Of a DNA stretch of 64,000 bases, positions 16,775 to 25,777 are shown one piece after another. The notes under the pieces were generated by a model. It was given only the letters and a program-made list of their open reading frames with translations, had not been told where the DNA came from and did no database searches. The translations under genes and the position numbers were made by a program. The DNA is taken from assembly GCF_011320225.1 (NCBI RefSeq), contig NZ_JAAOEN010000007.1:1-64000 (forward strand), given 5' to 3'. Position 1 is the stretch's first letter; each line of letters begins with the position of its first letter. Origin of the DNA: Phytoactinopolyspora limicola. Lineage in GTDB: Bacteria > Actinomycetota > Actinomycetes > Jiangellales > Jiangellaceae.

Positions 16775-17632
16775 CTACAGGCCGACGGCGTCAGCAAGCT
16801 TGTCGACCTGATCCGGGTCGGCGTCGTTGCCCATAAAAAGCAGCTCGTCGCATCCGGCCCGCTCGAACTCATCGACGGCGCCGGCAACACGCTGTTCCGT
16901 GGTGTAAGCAATGTCGATGCCGTAATCGACGTACTCCTGGCCTCCAAACGCGTAGTAGGCGTTCAGCGCCGTCGCGACCGCGTCGCGCGCCTGCGGCCCG
17001 AGCGCGTACATCACCGAGGCGATCACCGTAGGCTCGGCGTCGCGCCCGGCGTCGGCCCAGGCCTTGCCGAGCGTGGGGACGAAACCATCAAGGTCGGCCG
17101 TCGTCGCATCACCAGCGATCCACCCATTGCCCCGGGAGACGATCCGGCGCAGCGCCGCGTCTGATGTCCCACCGAACAACAACGGCGGACCACCGGGAGT
17201 GGCCGGCGCCGGACCAACACCTTCGGCGGTGGACCACACCTCATCCAAACGCTTGATCAGCGCAACCAACTGCCGGCCGCGGGATCGGTAGTCCACGCCG
17301 CTCACCTCGAAGTCATCCTCGCGCAGCCCGGGTGCGAGGCCGAGCCGCAGGCGACCGGCGCCGGCCAGCTGATCCAGGGTGGCCAGTTGTTTGGCAAACA
17401 GGGTGTGGTTGGTCCGCAGCGGCGCCAGCATGACACTCGTCAGCAGGCCGATCCGCGAGGTAGCGCCGGCCACCGCGGCCAACGTCACCAGAGGTTCCGG
17501 CGTCGCCCACACGAGGCGATCGCTGACGCTGATCGTAGAAAATCCGCGCCGTTCAGCCCGGCGCGCCCATTCCACGATCATCCGCCCAGATACACCCTCG
17601 AGGTGGCTCGGCAGGCCGATACCGACATCCAT
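16775..17632 (-). CDS. LLM-class flavin-dependent oxidoreductase
   Basis: 285 residues with the luciferase-like TIM-barrel pattern: MDVGIGLPSHLEGVSG, WARRAERRGFSTISVSDRL and the RLRLGLAPG glycine region before strand 5. Such enzymes use F420 or FMN on small organic substrates. The ATG at 17632 with GGAG six bases upstream is preferred over upstream starts. It is divergent from the ROK regulator, separated by a hairpin-forming inverted repeat, so the ROK protein may regulate it. Confidence 0.85.
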   Translation of the reverse strand: MDVGIGLPSHLEGVSGRMIVEWARRAERRGFSTISVSDRLVWATPEPLVTLAAVAGATSRIGLLTSVMLAPLRTNHTLFAKQLATLDQLAGAGRLRLGLAPGLREDDFEVSGVDYRSRGRQLVALIKRLDEVWSTAEGVGPAPATPGGPPLLFGGTSDAALRRIVSRGNGWIAGDATTADLDGFVPTLGKAWADAGRDAEPTVIASVMYALGPQARDAVATALNAYYAFGGQEYVDYGIDIAYTTEQRVAGAVDEFERAGCDELLFMGNDADPDQVDKLADAVGL

Positions 17633-17730
17633 GACCGGCTCCATTTCTTCTCGGAAGTCAACGGCACCCTCAGTCTCGTATGTCAACCGAACTTGAGGTC
17701 AAGGCGGACGCAGACCCCTGCGACGCTCCA

Positions 17731-17803
17731 GGACTTCCTGGCTTCTAATGACGCATCGCCGCACACTTCGGCGCCTTATCCGGCATAGAAAGCCAGGAAG
17801 TCC
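17731..17803. repeat. inverted repeat in the LLM/ROK divergent intergenic region
   Basis: GGACTTCCTGGCTT at 17731-17744 and its exact reverse complement at 17790-17803, with a further CTA/TAG pairing after a one-base bulge. The spacer is 45 bases. Both neighbouring genes point away from it, so it is not an ordinary terminator; it may be a regulatory pair of sites or a mobile palindrome. Confidence 0.6.
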
Positions 17804-17838
17804 GGTCACCTTCGGGGATCGCGGCTCAGGCGATTTAA

Positions 17839-17853
17839 ACAAGGTTCCTTTGT
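17839..17853. promoter_or_regulatory. candidate operator near the ROK start
   Basis: ACAAGGTTCCTTTGT is an imperfect palindrome (ACAAGG / CCTTTGT) in an AT-rich stretch 22-36 bases before the GTG start of the ROK gene. It is consistent with autoregulation by the ROK protein. Confidence 0.4.
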
Positions 17854-17874
17854 ATATGCCGTTATGATCAAACA

Positions 17875-19062
17875 GTGAGCCCGACACCGATCGAGGATCA
17901 GGCGCGCGGCACCGGGCGTCTTCGACTCATGAACACCCGGCACGTGTTGTGGGCGCTGCGACACGTGGGCCGACCGGCGCGGATCGTCGAGCTCACCGAG
18001 CTGACCTCCCTGACCAGGCCGACGGTCGCGCAGATCATCGCCGCTCTCGAAGGCCGTGGCTGGCTGCAACGGTACGAGCCGATCGGCGCCGCCGGCCGGC
18101 CCGCGGTCCGCTACGGCATCGCACCGAGCACCTTCGCGGTCTTCGGCGCCGACGCCGGCGGACACCGGGCCGTCGTGGAGATCGCCAGCCTGGACGGCGA
18201 AACTCAGGCGAGACGAGAACGGTGGCACGAACAGCCGCTGGGCGAGCGCATGCTGGATCTGCTCGGCACGATGGTGCATGAGTGCCTCGACGAACTAGGC
18301 CTCCCGCCAACGGCCGTCGTCACGGGTACCGTGGCGAGCCCGGGAATCGTCGAACCACGGTCCGGGCAGATTACGCTCCGGAGCAGCCTCGGCCGCTGGA
18401 ACGGCGCGCAGGTCGCCACTGCTCTGAGCGGACATATCGGCGGTGCGGTCGCCGTCGACAACGACGCGAATCTCGCTGCCAGGGCGATGTGCACGGTGGA
18501 CGACGTGCCACAGACGTTCCTCGGCCTGCAATGGGGTCAGCGGATCGGCGCGGGCATCGTGCTCAACGGTCAGGTGTACCGCGGCCGGACTGGAGCGGCC
18601 GGCGAGCTGGGATCACTGCTCCTACCCGATCCTGTCACCGGGGAGATCCGGCAACTGGAAGAGGTGGTGCCGGCCAGCCGGCTGCCGCTGCTCGGAGGTG
18701 CGCCCGACGTCTCGACCGAAGAGCTCATCGCCCGGGCCGAAGCCGGCGACGATCGATCCGCCGAAGCCCTCCGACGCGGCGTCGACCCGTTGGCGGCCGC
18801 CATCGCCCCGATCTGTGTCGGGCTGGATCTACACACGGTGACGATCTCGGGCGCCATCGCCCGCTCCGGGCCAGCGCTGATCGCCGCGTTCGTCGAACGT
18901 CTCGCCGCTCATGGCGCCGTCGACGTCGACTGTAGGCTCTCGCCCTTCCTCGAAGACACGGTCTTGCGAGGTGCGGTGGGCGACGCCGTCGACGCGGGCT
19001 GGGAGTGGCTACTCGAAGAGTCCGGGTCGCAAGAGCCGGCGTCCGCGAACCAGCCTTCATAG
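17875..19062 (+). CDS. ROK-family transcriptional regulator
   Basis: 395 residues: an N-terminal winged helix (LMNTRHVLWALRHVG, TSLTRPTVAQIIAALEGRGW) followed by a sugar-kinase-like ROK domain (VFGADAGGHRAVVEIA; AVDNDANLAARA; RIGAGIVLNGQVYRGRTGAAGELG). The usual zinc-binding CxCGxxGC cluster of ROK proteins is not evident, so sugar binding may differ. GTG start at 17875. It is divergent from the LLM oxidoreductase; probably senses a sugar or related metabolite. Confidence 0.85.
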   Translation: MSPTPIEDQARGTGRLRLMNTRHVLWALRHVGRPARIVELTELTSLTRPTVAQIIAALEGRGWLQRYEPIGAAGRPAVRYGIAPSTFAVFGADAGGHRAVVEIASLDGETQARRERWHEQPLGERMLDLLGTMVHECLDELGLPPTAVVTGTVASPGIVEPRSGQITLRSSLGRWNGAQVATALSGHIGGAVAVDNDANLAARAMCTVDDVPQTFLGLQWGQRIGAGIVLNGQVYRGRTGAAGELGSLLLPDPVTGEIRQLEEVVPASRLPLLGGAPDVSTEELIARAEAGDDRSAEALRRGVDPLAAAIAPICVGLDLHTVTISGAIARSGPALIAAFVERLAAHGAVDVDCRLSPFLEDTVLRGAVGDAVDAGWEWLLEESGSQEPASANQPS

Positions 19063-19096
19063 TCAGCACTCGGCCTACCCGGCCAGATCAGGACTG

Positions 19097-19166
19097 CCCC
19101 CTCCCATGATCATGAACACTTTCCCGGGCGATAGCCCGGGAAAGTGTTCATGATCATGGGAGGGGG
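19097..19166. terminator. perfect 33-bp inverted repeat, bidirectional terminator or palindromic element
   Basis: A 33-base left arm (19097-19129, starting CCCCCTCCCATGATCATGAA) is followed by the loop GATA and its exact reverse complement (19134-19166). It lies between convergent genes (ROK and LysR). The perfection and length exceed what a terminator needs, so it may also be a repetitive palindromic element that has been inserted recently. Confidence 0.85.
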
Positions 19167-19171
19167 AGCCT

Positions 19172-20095
19172 CTAGAGGAGGGACCCCGCACCGCCTGTCA
19201 CATCGGCCCAGGTGGCAGCTAGCGCCTGCTGGAAGGCAACAACGGCGTGATTGTCCTCGGAACCGACACGAATGCTTGTTTGCAGCTCGCGGTAGCTCGG
19301 CGGTGTGAGATCGTAAAGCTCGACCTGACACGGAATACATGACCAGAGCAGGTCGGGCAAGATGGCCACGATGAGGCCTGCCTCGACAAAACGGGCCTGG
19401 GCGATCATGTCGGCAGTGGTCACCACGACGTGCGGCACGAAGCCCGCTTTCCGGCAGGCGTAGCGCACCCAATCGTGCGCCGGCGTTCCTTCAGGCTCGA
19501 TGCCCCACGACGTGGCGGTGAGGTCGTGCAGGCCGGTGAAACCTCCGGCCGGCAGCAGCGGCTCGGCGATGGCCAGCCGGAGCTGGTCCGTGCCGAACGT
19601 CTGCACCGAGACACCAGGTGTCTGGATGTTCGGCCATGAGGGGTACGACTCGTTGATCACCAGGTCGAAGTCGCCCACCAGCAGCCGCGGAATCGCGGTG
19701 TCGGGTTCTGCTTGAGTGACCGTCACCGTGAGCTTCGGATGCTCCTGCTTCAAGCGGCCGAGAATGGTCGGGAGGACGGCGAGGGTCATCGTCTGCATCG
19801 AAGCCACGTTGAGCGTGCCGGTTACCTCGTCGTACGTGGAACTGATCTCCGCCTCGGCCTGTTCGAGTTCACCGAGGATACGTTCCGTGTGTTTGACGAT
19901 GATCAGTGCTTCGCGCGTCAGCCGGACGCGCCGTCCGTCCCGCACGAAGAGCGACACGCCAAGCTCATTCTCCAGGGTGGCCAACTGCTGGGACACCGCC
20001 GACGTGCTGTAAGACAGCGCCTCGGCGACAGCGGCCATCGTGCCGCGATGGTGTAGCTCTCGCAGAACACGCATCCGCTGGAGGTCGAATCGCAC
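19172..20095 (-). CDS. LysR-family transcriptional regulator
   Basis: 307 residues. The N-terminal winged HTH is clear: MRVLRELHHRGTMAAVAEAL, STSAVSQQLATLENELGVSLF. The C-terminal effector domain spans about residues 90-300. It is divergent from the peptide-binding lipoprotein operon, which it probably activates in response to a substrate or product of that catabolic pathway. Confidence 0.9.
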   Translation of the reverse strand: MRFDLQRMRVLRELHHRGTMAAVAEALSYSTSAVSQQLATLENELGVSLFVRDGRRVRLTREALIIVKHTERILGELEQAEAEISSTYDEVTGTLNVASMQTMTLAVLPTILGRLKQEHPKLTVTVTQAEPDTAIPRLLVGDFDLVINESYPSWPNIQTPGVSVQTFGTDQLRLAIAEPLLPAGGFTGLHDLTATSWGIEPEGTPAHDWVRYACRKAGFVPHVVVTTADMIAQARFVEAGLIVAILPDLLWSCIPCQVELYDLTPPSYRELQTSIRVGSEDNHAVVAFQQALAATWADVTGGAGSLL

Positions 20096-20326
20096 GATAG
20101 TCCACCTCTGCTTAACTATATTGTCCTATTCTCTTCGCTTTACCTGAGCGTTTCAATGTTCCACGCTTGTCACGCATGGAGGCGTCTCCGGACAACGCAC
20201 AGTGCCCCATGCCACTCACGACCTCCGAGAACCCACGCCAGGATCGTCGCTGGCCGGCCCGCAACGCCACCCCGGGAGTGGTGGAGGACCGGCGCCGGAA
20301 CCGCTGCTCTGACCCAAGGAGTCGCC
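20096..20326. promoter_or_regulatory. divergent promoter region between LysR and the binding-protein operon
   Basis: About 230 bases without a gene I can support. An AT-rich block (TTAACTATATTG near 20113) next to the LysR start is the likely promoter/LysR-binding zone. The open frame that runs into the binding-protein gene from 20156 has no signal-peptide or family character before 20327. Confidence 0.4.
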
Positions 20327-21940
20327 ATGCGTATCACGTCGATGATCGGAACTACCGGCATGCTGGCCTTGTTGCTCGTCTCGGCATGTGCCTCAGCCGC
20401 TGGCGACGGCGGAGACGGGAACGGGGGCGCCACTCATGACGGCGAGTTCGTCGTCAACGGAACCTTCACCACGTCGGTCGCGGGTGATGCGGGCAACCTG
20501 CATCCGCACCTCACCACGGACTCGAACTCACGAACGGTGATCGCCTTCGCACACGACAAGCTGGTGTACTTCACCCAGGATGGAGACGCGCTGCCCTGGC
20601 TCGCCGACTCGTGGGACGTCACGCCCACATCGGTCACCTATACCATCCGCGACGGCGTGACCTGTTCGGATGGCACGGCGCTGGCGGCCAGCCAGGTGGC
20701 CGCGAACTTCGAGTTCATCGTCGACCCCGCCAATGGATCCCCCATTCGCGGCGTGTTCGTTCCGCACGACCTGGAAGTCACCGCCGACGACGACGCCCGG
20801 ACGGTCACCATCACCGTGGAGCAGCCCGACCCTTTCCTGTTCCACAGCACCGGAGAACTGTTCATCGCGTGTGAAGCCGGTCTGACCGACCCGGAACTCC
20901 TGACCAGCGCATCGATCAGCTCCGGCATGTATCAGGTGGCCGACGTCGCGACGGGCGACTCCTACACCTTGGAACGGCGCGACGATTACGCGTGGGGGCC
21001 GGAGGAGACCACCGCTTCCGTACCCGGAACACCAAAAACAATCGTCCTGCGCGTCGTCGAGGACGAAGCTACCGCCGTCAACCTGTTTCTCGCTGGTGAG
21101 CTTGACGCGGTGACGGTCACCGGGGTCGACCGCCAGCGGTTCGAGTCGCAGGACTTCGACCAGCTGACGAGTCGGGGTGTCGTCGGTGAGCTGTATTTCA
21201 ATCAAACAAGCGGAGAGCCCGGCGCTGATCAAGAGGTCCGGCGCGCGCTGACGCAGGCGTTGGACGTCCATGAGCTGATGGCGGTGATGACGAGTGGCAC
21301 CGGCGAGATGTCGCGATCGGTATCGGCGCTCGAACCGGCCGCGTGTGACTACGACGCGGTCAGCGACTATCTCCTGGAACGCGACGTCGAGGCCGCACGC
21401 CGAACGTTGGACGCGGCCGGATGGACCGAAGGCACCGACGGTGTCCGGCAGAAAGACGGGCGGCGGCTGGAAATGACCGTGATTCATCAGAACACCCCGC
21501 CGGGCAACACGTCCGCGGCAGAGCTGATCACCCAGCAATGGCGCGAGGTCGGGGTAGACGCGACCAGCAGGAGCACGACTCCCGTCGCGTTCAACTCGGT
21601 GGTGTTCGACACGGGCGGCACCTGGCACGCCGCACTCGTCTCGCTGAACACCCGGATGCCCAGCCAACTCGTCCCCTTCTTCTCCGGCGCCACACCTCCG
21701 GACGGCACCAACTTCTCCCACATCGACAACGACGCCTATCTCTCAGCCGTCGCCGAAGCGATGCAACTGCCCGGTACCGACAGTTGCCCGAAGTGGAAAG
21801 AAGCGGAACAAGCCCTGTTCGCCGCGTATGACGTCGTCATGTTCGCCGACGACTACGTGCCGACATACCTCGACGGGGTGTCCGCCGCGCGCGGCCAGGA
21901 CGGAATCGTCGCCCCCACCATTCGCCTCCGCGCAAACTGA
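20327..21940 (+). CDS. ABC-transporter substrate-binding lipoprotein, family 5 (peptide/opine type)
   Basis: 537 residues. Lipoprotein signal MRITSMIGTTGMLALLLVSAC gives a lipidated Cys at 21. The mature part is an SBP_bac_5 protein (DptA/OppA-like): LAASQVAANFEFIVDP, VRRALTQALDVHELM, then AAGWTEGTDGVRQKDGR. AAGGAG lies five bases upstream of the ATG at 20327. No permease or ATPase genes follow; the operon continues with enzymes, so the transporter core must be elsewhere. Probable ligands are peptides or amino-acid derivatives. Confidence 0.85.
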   Translation: MRITSMIGTTGMLALLLVSACASAAGDGGDGNGGATHDGEFVVNGTFTTSVAGDAGNLHPHLTTDSNSRTVIAFAHDKLVYFTQDGDALPWLADSWDVTPTSVTYTIRDGVTCSDGTALAASQVAANFEFIVDPANGSPIRGVFVPHDLEVTADDDARTVTITVEQPDPFLFHSTGELFIACEAGLTDPELLTSASISSGMYQVADVATGDSYTLERRDDYAWGPEETTASVPGTPKTIVLRVVEDEATAVNLFLAGELDAVTVTGVDRQRFESQDFDQLTSRGVVGELYFNQTSGEPGADQEVRRALTQALDVHELMAVMTSGTGEMSRSVSALEPAACDYDAVSDYLLERDVEAARRTLDAAGWTEGTDGVRQKDGRRLEMTVIHQNTPPGNTSAAELITQQWREVGVDATSRSTTPVAFNSVVFDTGGTWHAALVSLNTRMPSQLVPFFSGATPPDGTNFSHIDNDAYLSAVAEAMQLPGTDSCPKWKEAEQALFAAYDVVMFADDYVPTYLDGVSAARGQDGIVAPTIRLRAN

Positions 21941-21982
21941 CCTGCCGGCCGCTCAACATCATCGCCACCCGAAGGAGACGAT

Positions 21983-23359
21983 ATGAGCGTAGCGACGCTC
22001 GACCAGCGGCATTGGCAGCATCGGCTGGCCGACTTGGCTCGGAGATACGCCGTCCCCGGCTCCGTGCTCGGCATCGCGTACGGAGATCAGACCGTGACGG
22101 CGGTCCACGGAGTCACGAACGTCCACACCGGCGTCGAGGTCACCACCGACACTCTGTTCCAGATCGGATCGATCACCAAAGTGTTGACGGCGTCACTGGT
22201 CATGACCCTGGTCGACGAGGGCACCCTCGATCTCGACGAACCAGTGATGACGTACCTACCCGAGCTCAGGCTCAGTGATGCCGAGGCGACCGCCCGGATC
22301 ACGATGCGGCACCTCCTGACCCATACCAGTGGGATCGCCGGTGACTTCTTCCACGACACCGGCCGCGGCGACGACTGCGTCGAACGTTATGTGTCCGCCC
22401 TCGCCGGGCTGCCGATGACCCACCCACCCGCCGCGACATGGTCCTACAGCAACGGCGGATTCGTCGTCGCCGGCCGCGTCATCGAAAAGCTCACCGGCCG
22501 GTGCTGGGACGATGCGATGCGACAGCGGTTGCTGGGCCCGGCCGGACTCGCCGACACCGTCACGCTGCCCGAAGATGCCCTGCTGCGCCGCGCGGCGGTC
22601 GGACATGTCCACATGGGCGACGAAGATCCACGCCCGACCGAGGTGTGGCTGATGCCACGGTCGATCGGCCCCGCGGGGGCGACGATGTGCTCGACCGCCC
22701 GCGACCTCCTCACCTTCGCGCGGCTTCAGTCGGCGCGGGGCCTGGCCGTCGACGGCACTCCCCTGCTCACCGCGGACTCCGTCGCGTCAATGCACCAAGA
22801 ACAGGCCAAGCTGCCGGATCCGCATTCGAAGACCCCCTCCATCGGCATCGCCTGGTTCCTGGACGACTGGAATGGACGACGGGTGATCGGGCACGACGGC
22901 GGAACCATCGGCCAATCGGCGTTCCTGCGATGCCTGCCCGACCTGGAGCTGGCCGTGGTCCTCCTCACCAACGGTGGGCGGACGCTGGAGCTCGACGACA
23001 CCATCACCCGCGAGGTGTTCCGGGAGGTCGCCGGGCTCGACATGCCGCCCAAACTCACGCCGCCGGCACAACCCGCCGACGTCGACGTCGCCCCGCACGT
23101 GGGGACATACCAACGAAGCGGTGCTCGAGTGGAGATCATGAATGGTGCGCCGGGACCGCGGCTACGGCTCACGGACACCCAGCAGGTGCCCGGGCTGGCT
23201 CATGAACCCGTCGAACTCGATCTCGTGCCGGTCACCGACGACCTGTTCGTCGTCCGGATCCCGGGTATGGACGCGTGGGCCCCGGTCACCTTCTATTCGT
23301 TGCCGGACGGCACGCCGTATCTGCACTTCGGAATCCGCGCGACGCCCCGGGTCGCCTAA
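21983..23359 (+). CDS. serine hydrolase of the beta-lactamase/D-aminopeptidase class
   Basis: 458 residues, no signal peptide, so cytoplasmic. The SxxK motif is Ser63-Ile-Thr-Lys66 and the YxN motif is Tyr155-Ser-Asn157; an HDGG motif follows where KTG would be. A C-terminal beta domain of about 110 residues resembles the lid domains of D-aminopeptidases and DmpA-unrelated esterases. GAAGGAGA precedes the ATG. Its neighbours point to hydrolysis of an imported amide, ester or D-peptide. Confidence 0.85.
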   Translation: MSVATLDQRHWQHRLADLARRYAVPGSVLGIAYGDQTVTAVHGVTNVHTGVEVTTDTLFQIGSITKVLTASLVMTLVDEGTLDLDEPVMTYLPELRLSDAEATARITMRHLLTHTSGIAGDFFHDTGRGDDCVERYVSALAGLPMTHPPAATWSYSNGGFVVAGRVIEKLTGRCWDDAMRQRLLGPAGLADTVTLPEDALLRRAAVGHVHMGDEDPRPTEVWLMPRSIGPAGATMCSTARDLLTFARLQSARGLAVDGTPLLTADSVASMHQEQAKLPDPHSKTPSIGIAWFLDDWNGRRVIGHDGGTIGQSAFLRCLPDLELAVVLLTNGGRTLELDDTITREVFREVAGLDMPPKLTPPAQPADVDVAPHVGTYQRSGARVEIMNGAPGPRLRLTDTQQVPGLAHEPVELDLVPVTDDLFVVRIPGMDAWAPVTFYSLPDGTPYLHFGIRATPRVA

Positions 23360-23388
23360 CAACACCATCCTGTGTGAAGGACGAAGAG

Positions 23389-24348
23389 ATGCTGATTCTG
23401 GACGCCGACGACATCAACCGCACCTTGAGCTGGACAACCGCGATCGACGCCATGGACGACGCGTTCCGCGCCTACGCGGCGGGTCGGATACCCCCGCCGG
23501 AACGGCTCGACAGCTATCTGCCGGACGGTGAGTTCCACGTCAAAGCCGGGCACACCGCTGGGTTCTTCGCCGTCAAGGCGAACAGTGCGTTCTTCGCCAA
23601 CCCGCCGGTTAGGCCGGCCATCCAAGGCGTCATAGTGCTGTTCGACAGCTCCAGCGGCGAACCGGTGGCCGCACTCGACTCCAGCGCTCTCACCGCGGTG
23701 CGTACGGCGGCCGCGAGTGCGGTCGCCACGGGCCTGCTCGCACCGCCCGACGCGCACACAATCGGTCTCGTGGGTGCTGGTGCACAGGCGTGGCACCATG
23801 CCCGGGCACTCGCGGCGATTCGTCCGTTGTCCCAGTTCGTGGTGTGGAGCCGTACCCGAGCCGCCAGCCGGCGGCTGGCCCATCGGATCGAGAGCGAACT
23901 TGCCCGCCGATGTGCCGTCGTCGACCGGCCACGCGACGTGTGCCGGGCCGAGATCGTCGTCACCTGTACCCCATCGACGTCGCCCATTCTCGAGGTGGGC
24001 GACGTCGAGCCAGGTACGCTCATCGTCGCCGTCGGCTGCGACAGCCCGCACAAACAGGAGTTGTCGAGCGCGTTGACGGCCAGCAGCGTCGTCGTCCCCG
24101 ATGTCCTCGATCAGTGTCTGACCGCTGGCGAGCTACACCACGCCGTACGGGACGAGCTGATGAGCGTCGCCGACGTAGGCGACGACCTGGGCACCCTTCT
24201 GTTGCGCGACGCCCCACCGGTGTCCGGCGGCGGCCGGCCAGTGGTCTTCGACTCCACCGGCACCGGTTTCCAGGATGCCGCCGCGGCCAAGGCCGTCTAC
24301 AGCGCTACCCTGCCGTCGCCCTCCCCCGGCATCGCCAGCGCACGATGA
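23389..24348 (+). CDS. ornithine cyclodeaminase / mu-crystallin family protein
   Basis: 319 residues. The family substrate region FHVKAGHTAGFFAVKANSAF and the NAD(P) binding GLVGAGAQAWHHARAL are present, then VVTCTPSTSPIL and PGTLIVAVGCDSP. Members include ornithine cyclodeaminase, alanine dehydrogenase, iminosuccinate reductase (BhcD) and EutC-like proteins of ectoine breakdown. The next gene is a threonine-dehydratase-like enzyme with an ATGA overlap, which matches the eutBC and bhcBD pairings. ATG at 23389 begins the conserved MLILDADDI segment. Confidence 0.88.
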   Translation: MLILDADDINRTLSWTTAIDAMDDAFRAYAAGRIPPPERLDSYLPDGEFHVKAGHTAGFFAVKANSAFFANPPVRPAIQGVIVLFDSSSGEPVAALDSSALTAVRTAAASAVATGLLAPPDAHTIGLVGAGAQAWHHARALAAIRPLSQFVVWSRTRAASRRLAHRIESELARRCAVVDRPRDVCRAEIVVTCTPSTSPILEVGDVEPGTLIVAVGCDSPHKQELSSALTASSVVVPDVLDQCLTAGELHHAVRDELMSVADVGDDLGTLLLRDAPPVSGGGRPVVFDSTGTGFQDAAAAKAVYSATLPSPSPGIASAR

Positions 24349-25364
24349 CGTCCTCCACTCCACCCGAGCTGACGCTCGATCTCATCCGCTCGGCCGCCGC
24401 CGGGCTGGCCGGCGTGGCACATCACACCCCTACCGTGCGCTCGCGCACGTTGGACGCCCAGGTTTCGGCTGAGGTGTTGGTCAAGTGCGAGTCCTTCCAG
24501 CGTGGCGGCTCGTTCAAGTTTCGCGGCGCCTACACCTATGTCGCGGCGCATCTCGACGAGGTCCGACAACGCGGAGTCTGCACCGTCAGCTCCGGCAACC
24601 ACGCACAGGCTGTCGCCATCACCGCCCGCAATCTGGGACTACGGTGCGCCGTGCTGATGCCGCATGACGCGCCCGCAGCCAAGCTGGAAGCCACGAGATC
24701 ATACGGCGCCCAGGTCGAGCAGTATGATCGTTTCTCCATGCCGCAGGCCCAGGCTGGCGCGGCGTTCGCCGAGCGTACCGGGCTGACCATGGTGCCCGCG
24801 TACAACCATCCACTCATCGCCGCCGGTGCTGGCACGGCGGTACTCGAGGTCGCCGGGCAGTCATCCGCCGTGGATGTGCTGCTCGCACCGATCGGGGGTG
24901 GTGGCCTGATCAGCGGATGCGGTACCGCGGTGAAAGCGCTGTCGCCCACGGCGACCGTCATCGGCGTCGAGGCTGCCGCGTCCGCGGTGACCCAACGGTC
25001 GCTGCGGGCCGGCCAGCGCGTGGAGATCGAGCTGACTCCACACCTGGCCGACGGCCAGATGCTCACCACCCCCGGGTCCTGGACCTTCGGCATCATGCAA
25101 CGTGTCGTCGACGACGTGGTGCTGGTCACCGACGACGAGATCCGGGCAGCGATGCGGTTTCTGTTCGACCGGATGAAACTCGTCGTCGAGCCGAGTGGAG
25201 CGGCCGCGTGCGCCGCACTCCTGGCGGGGAAGGTCGACGTCGCCGGCCAGCGGGTCGCGGTGATCGTGAGCGGCGGCAACATCGGCGTCGACAGGTTCGG
25301 TGACCTCATGACCGAGGAGGCCAGCGCGGCCGTCCGGGGTGTGCCTCGCCCACACCTCCGCTGA
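24345..25364 (+). CDS. PLP-dependent threonine/serine dehydratase-like enzyme
   Basis: 339 residues of the fold-type II PLP family. Lys58 in GGSFKFRGAY is the PLP lysine, SSGNHAQA binds the substrate carboxylate and GGGGLISG the phosphate; SGGNIG lies near the C-terminus. No C-terminal ACT domain, so it is of the catabolic/hydroxyaspartate-dehydratase/EutB size. The ATG overlaps the previous stop as ATGA. With the cyclodeaminase-like partner it probably processes a hydroxy- or diamino acid released by the serine hydrolase. Confidence 0.88.
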   Translation: MTSSTPPELTLDLIRSAAAGLAGVAHHTPTVRSRTLDAQVSAEVLVKCESFQRGGSFKFRGAYTYVAAHLDEVRQRGVCTVSSGNHAQAVAITARNLGLRCAVLMPHDAPAAKLEATRSYGAQVEQYDRFSMPQAQAGAAFAERTGLTMVPAYNHPLIAAGAGTAVLEVAGQSSAVDVLLAPIGGGGLISGCGTAVKALSPTATVIGVEAAASAVTQRSLRAGQRVEIELTPHLADGQMLTTPGSWTFGIMQRVVDDVVLVTDDEIRAAMRFLFDRMKLVVEPSGAAACAALLAGKVDVAGQRVAVIVSGGNIGVDRFGDLMTEEASAAVRGVPRPHLR

Positions 25365-25371
25365 CCCCTAA

Positions 25372-25386
25372 GCCCGGCCGCCGGGC
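25372..25386. terminator. GC hairpin after the dehydratase gene
   Basis: GCCCGG, three bases, CCGGGC, seven bases after the dehydratase stop. A short stem without U-tract; plausible actinobacterial terminator. Confidence 0.45.
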
Positions 25387-25467
25387 AGTGCCTTCCCAGC
25401 ACGAAGGATGACGGCGTTCCGGTGGACGCCGGTCCGCGTGGTTGAAGATCAATTGCTCCTTCGGGTA

Positions 25468-25486
25468 ATACTTGTAGGAAAAGTAT
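25468..25486. promoter_or_regulatory. inverted repeat before the AbrB-like gene, candidate operator
   Basis: ATACTT, seven bases, AAGTAT, flanked outside by GGGTA and CCC, so the symmetry extends further with small offsets. It sits 19 bases before the start codon in an AT-rich patch and could be bound by the AbrB-like product. Confidence 0.45.
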
Positions 25487-25504
25487 CCCTCGTAGGAGGT
25501 GTGG

Positions 25505-25777
25505 ATGAACGTTGAGGATCTTCCACCGGCGCCAGGCAAGTTCGCCAGCACGGTCAAGGTCGGAGAGAAGGGACAGATCGTGATCCCCAAGGGGGCCCGG
25601 GATCTGTTCAACATCCGACCGGGAGACACATTGCTGCTACTCGCCGATGTCGAGCAGGGCATCGCGATCGTCCGCCAAGACCTATTCGACCGATTCATCG
25701 CCCAAGCAATGGGTCCTGCTCCGGAACCACCACCAGCTCCGGAGCGAGACACCGAACAAGAGGAGGATCGGCCGTGA
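25505..25777 (+). CDS. AbrB/SpoVT-type DNA-binding regulator
   Basis: About 90 residues. The swapped-hairpin AbrB/MazE signature is clear: TVKVGEKGQIVIPKGARDLFNIRPGDTLLLL. An acidic, Pro-rich tail follows. AGGAGG lies six bases before the ATG at 25505 (a GTG at 25499 is too close to it). The next gene starts in a GTGA overlap, so this regulator is the first gene of an ABC exporter operon; in firmicutes and actinobacteria similar regulator/ABC pairs are self-regulated. Confidence 0.87.
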   Translation: MNVEDLPPAPGKFASTVKVGEKGQIVIPKGARDLFNIRPGDTLLLLADVEQGIAIVRQDLFDRFIAQAMGPAPEPPPAPERDTEQEEDRP

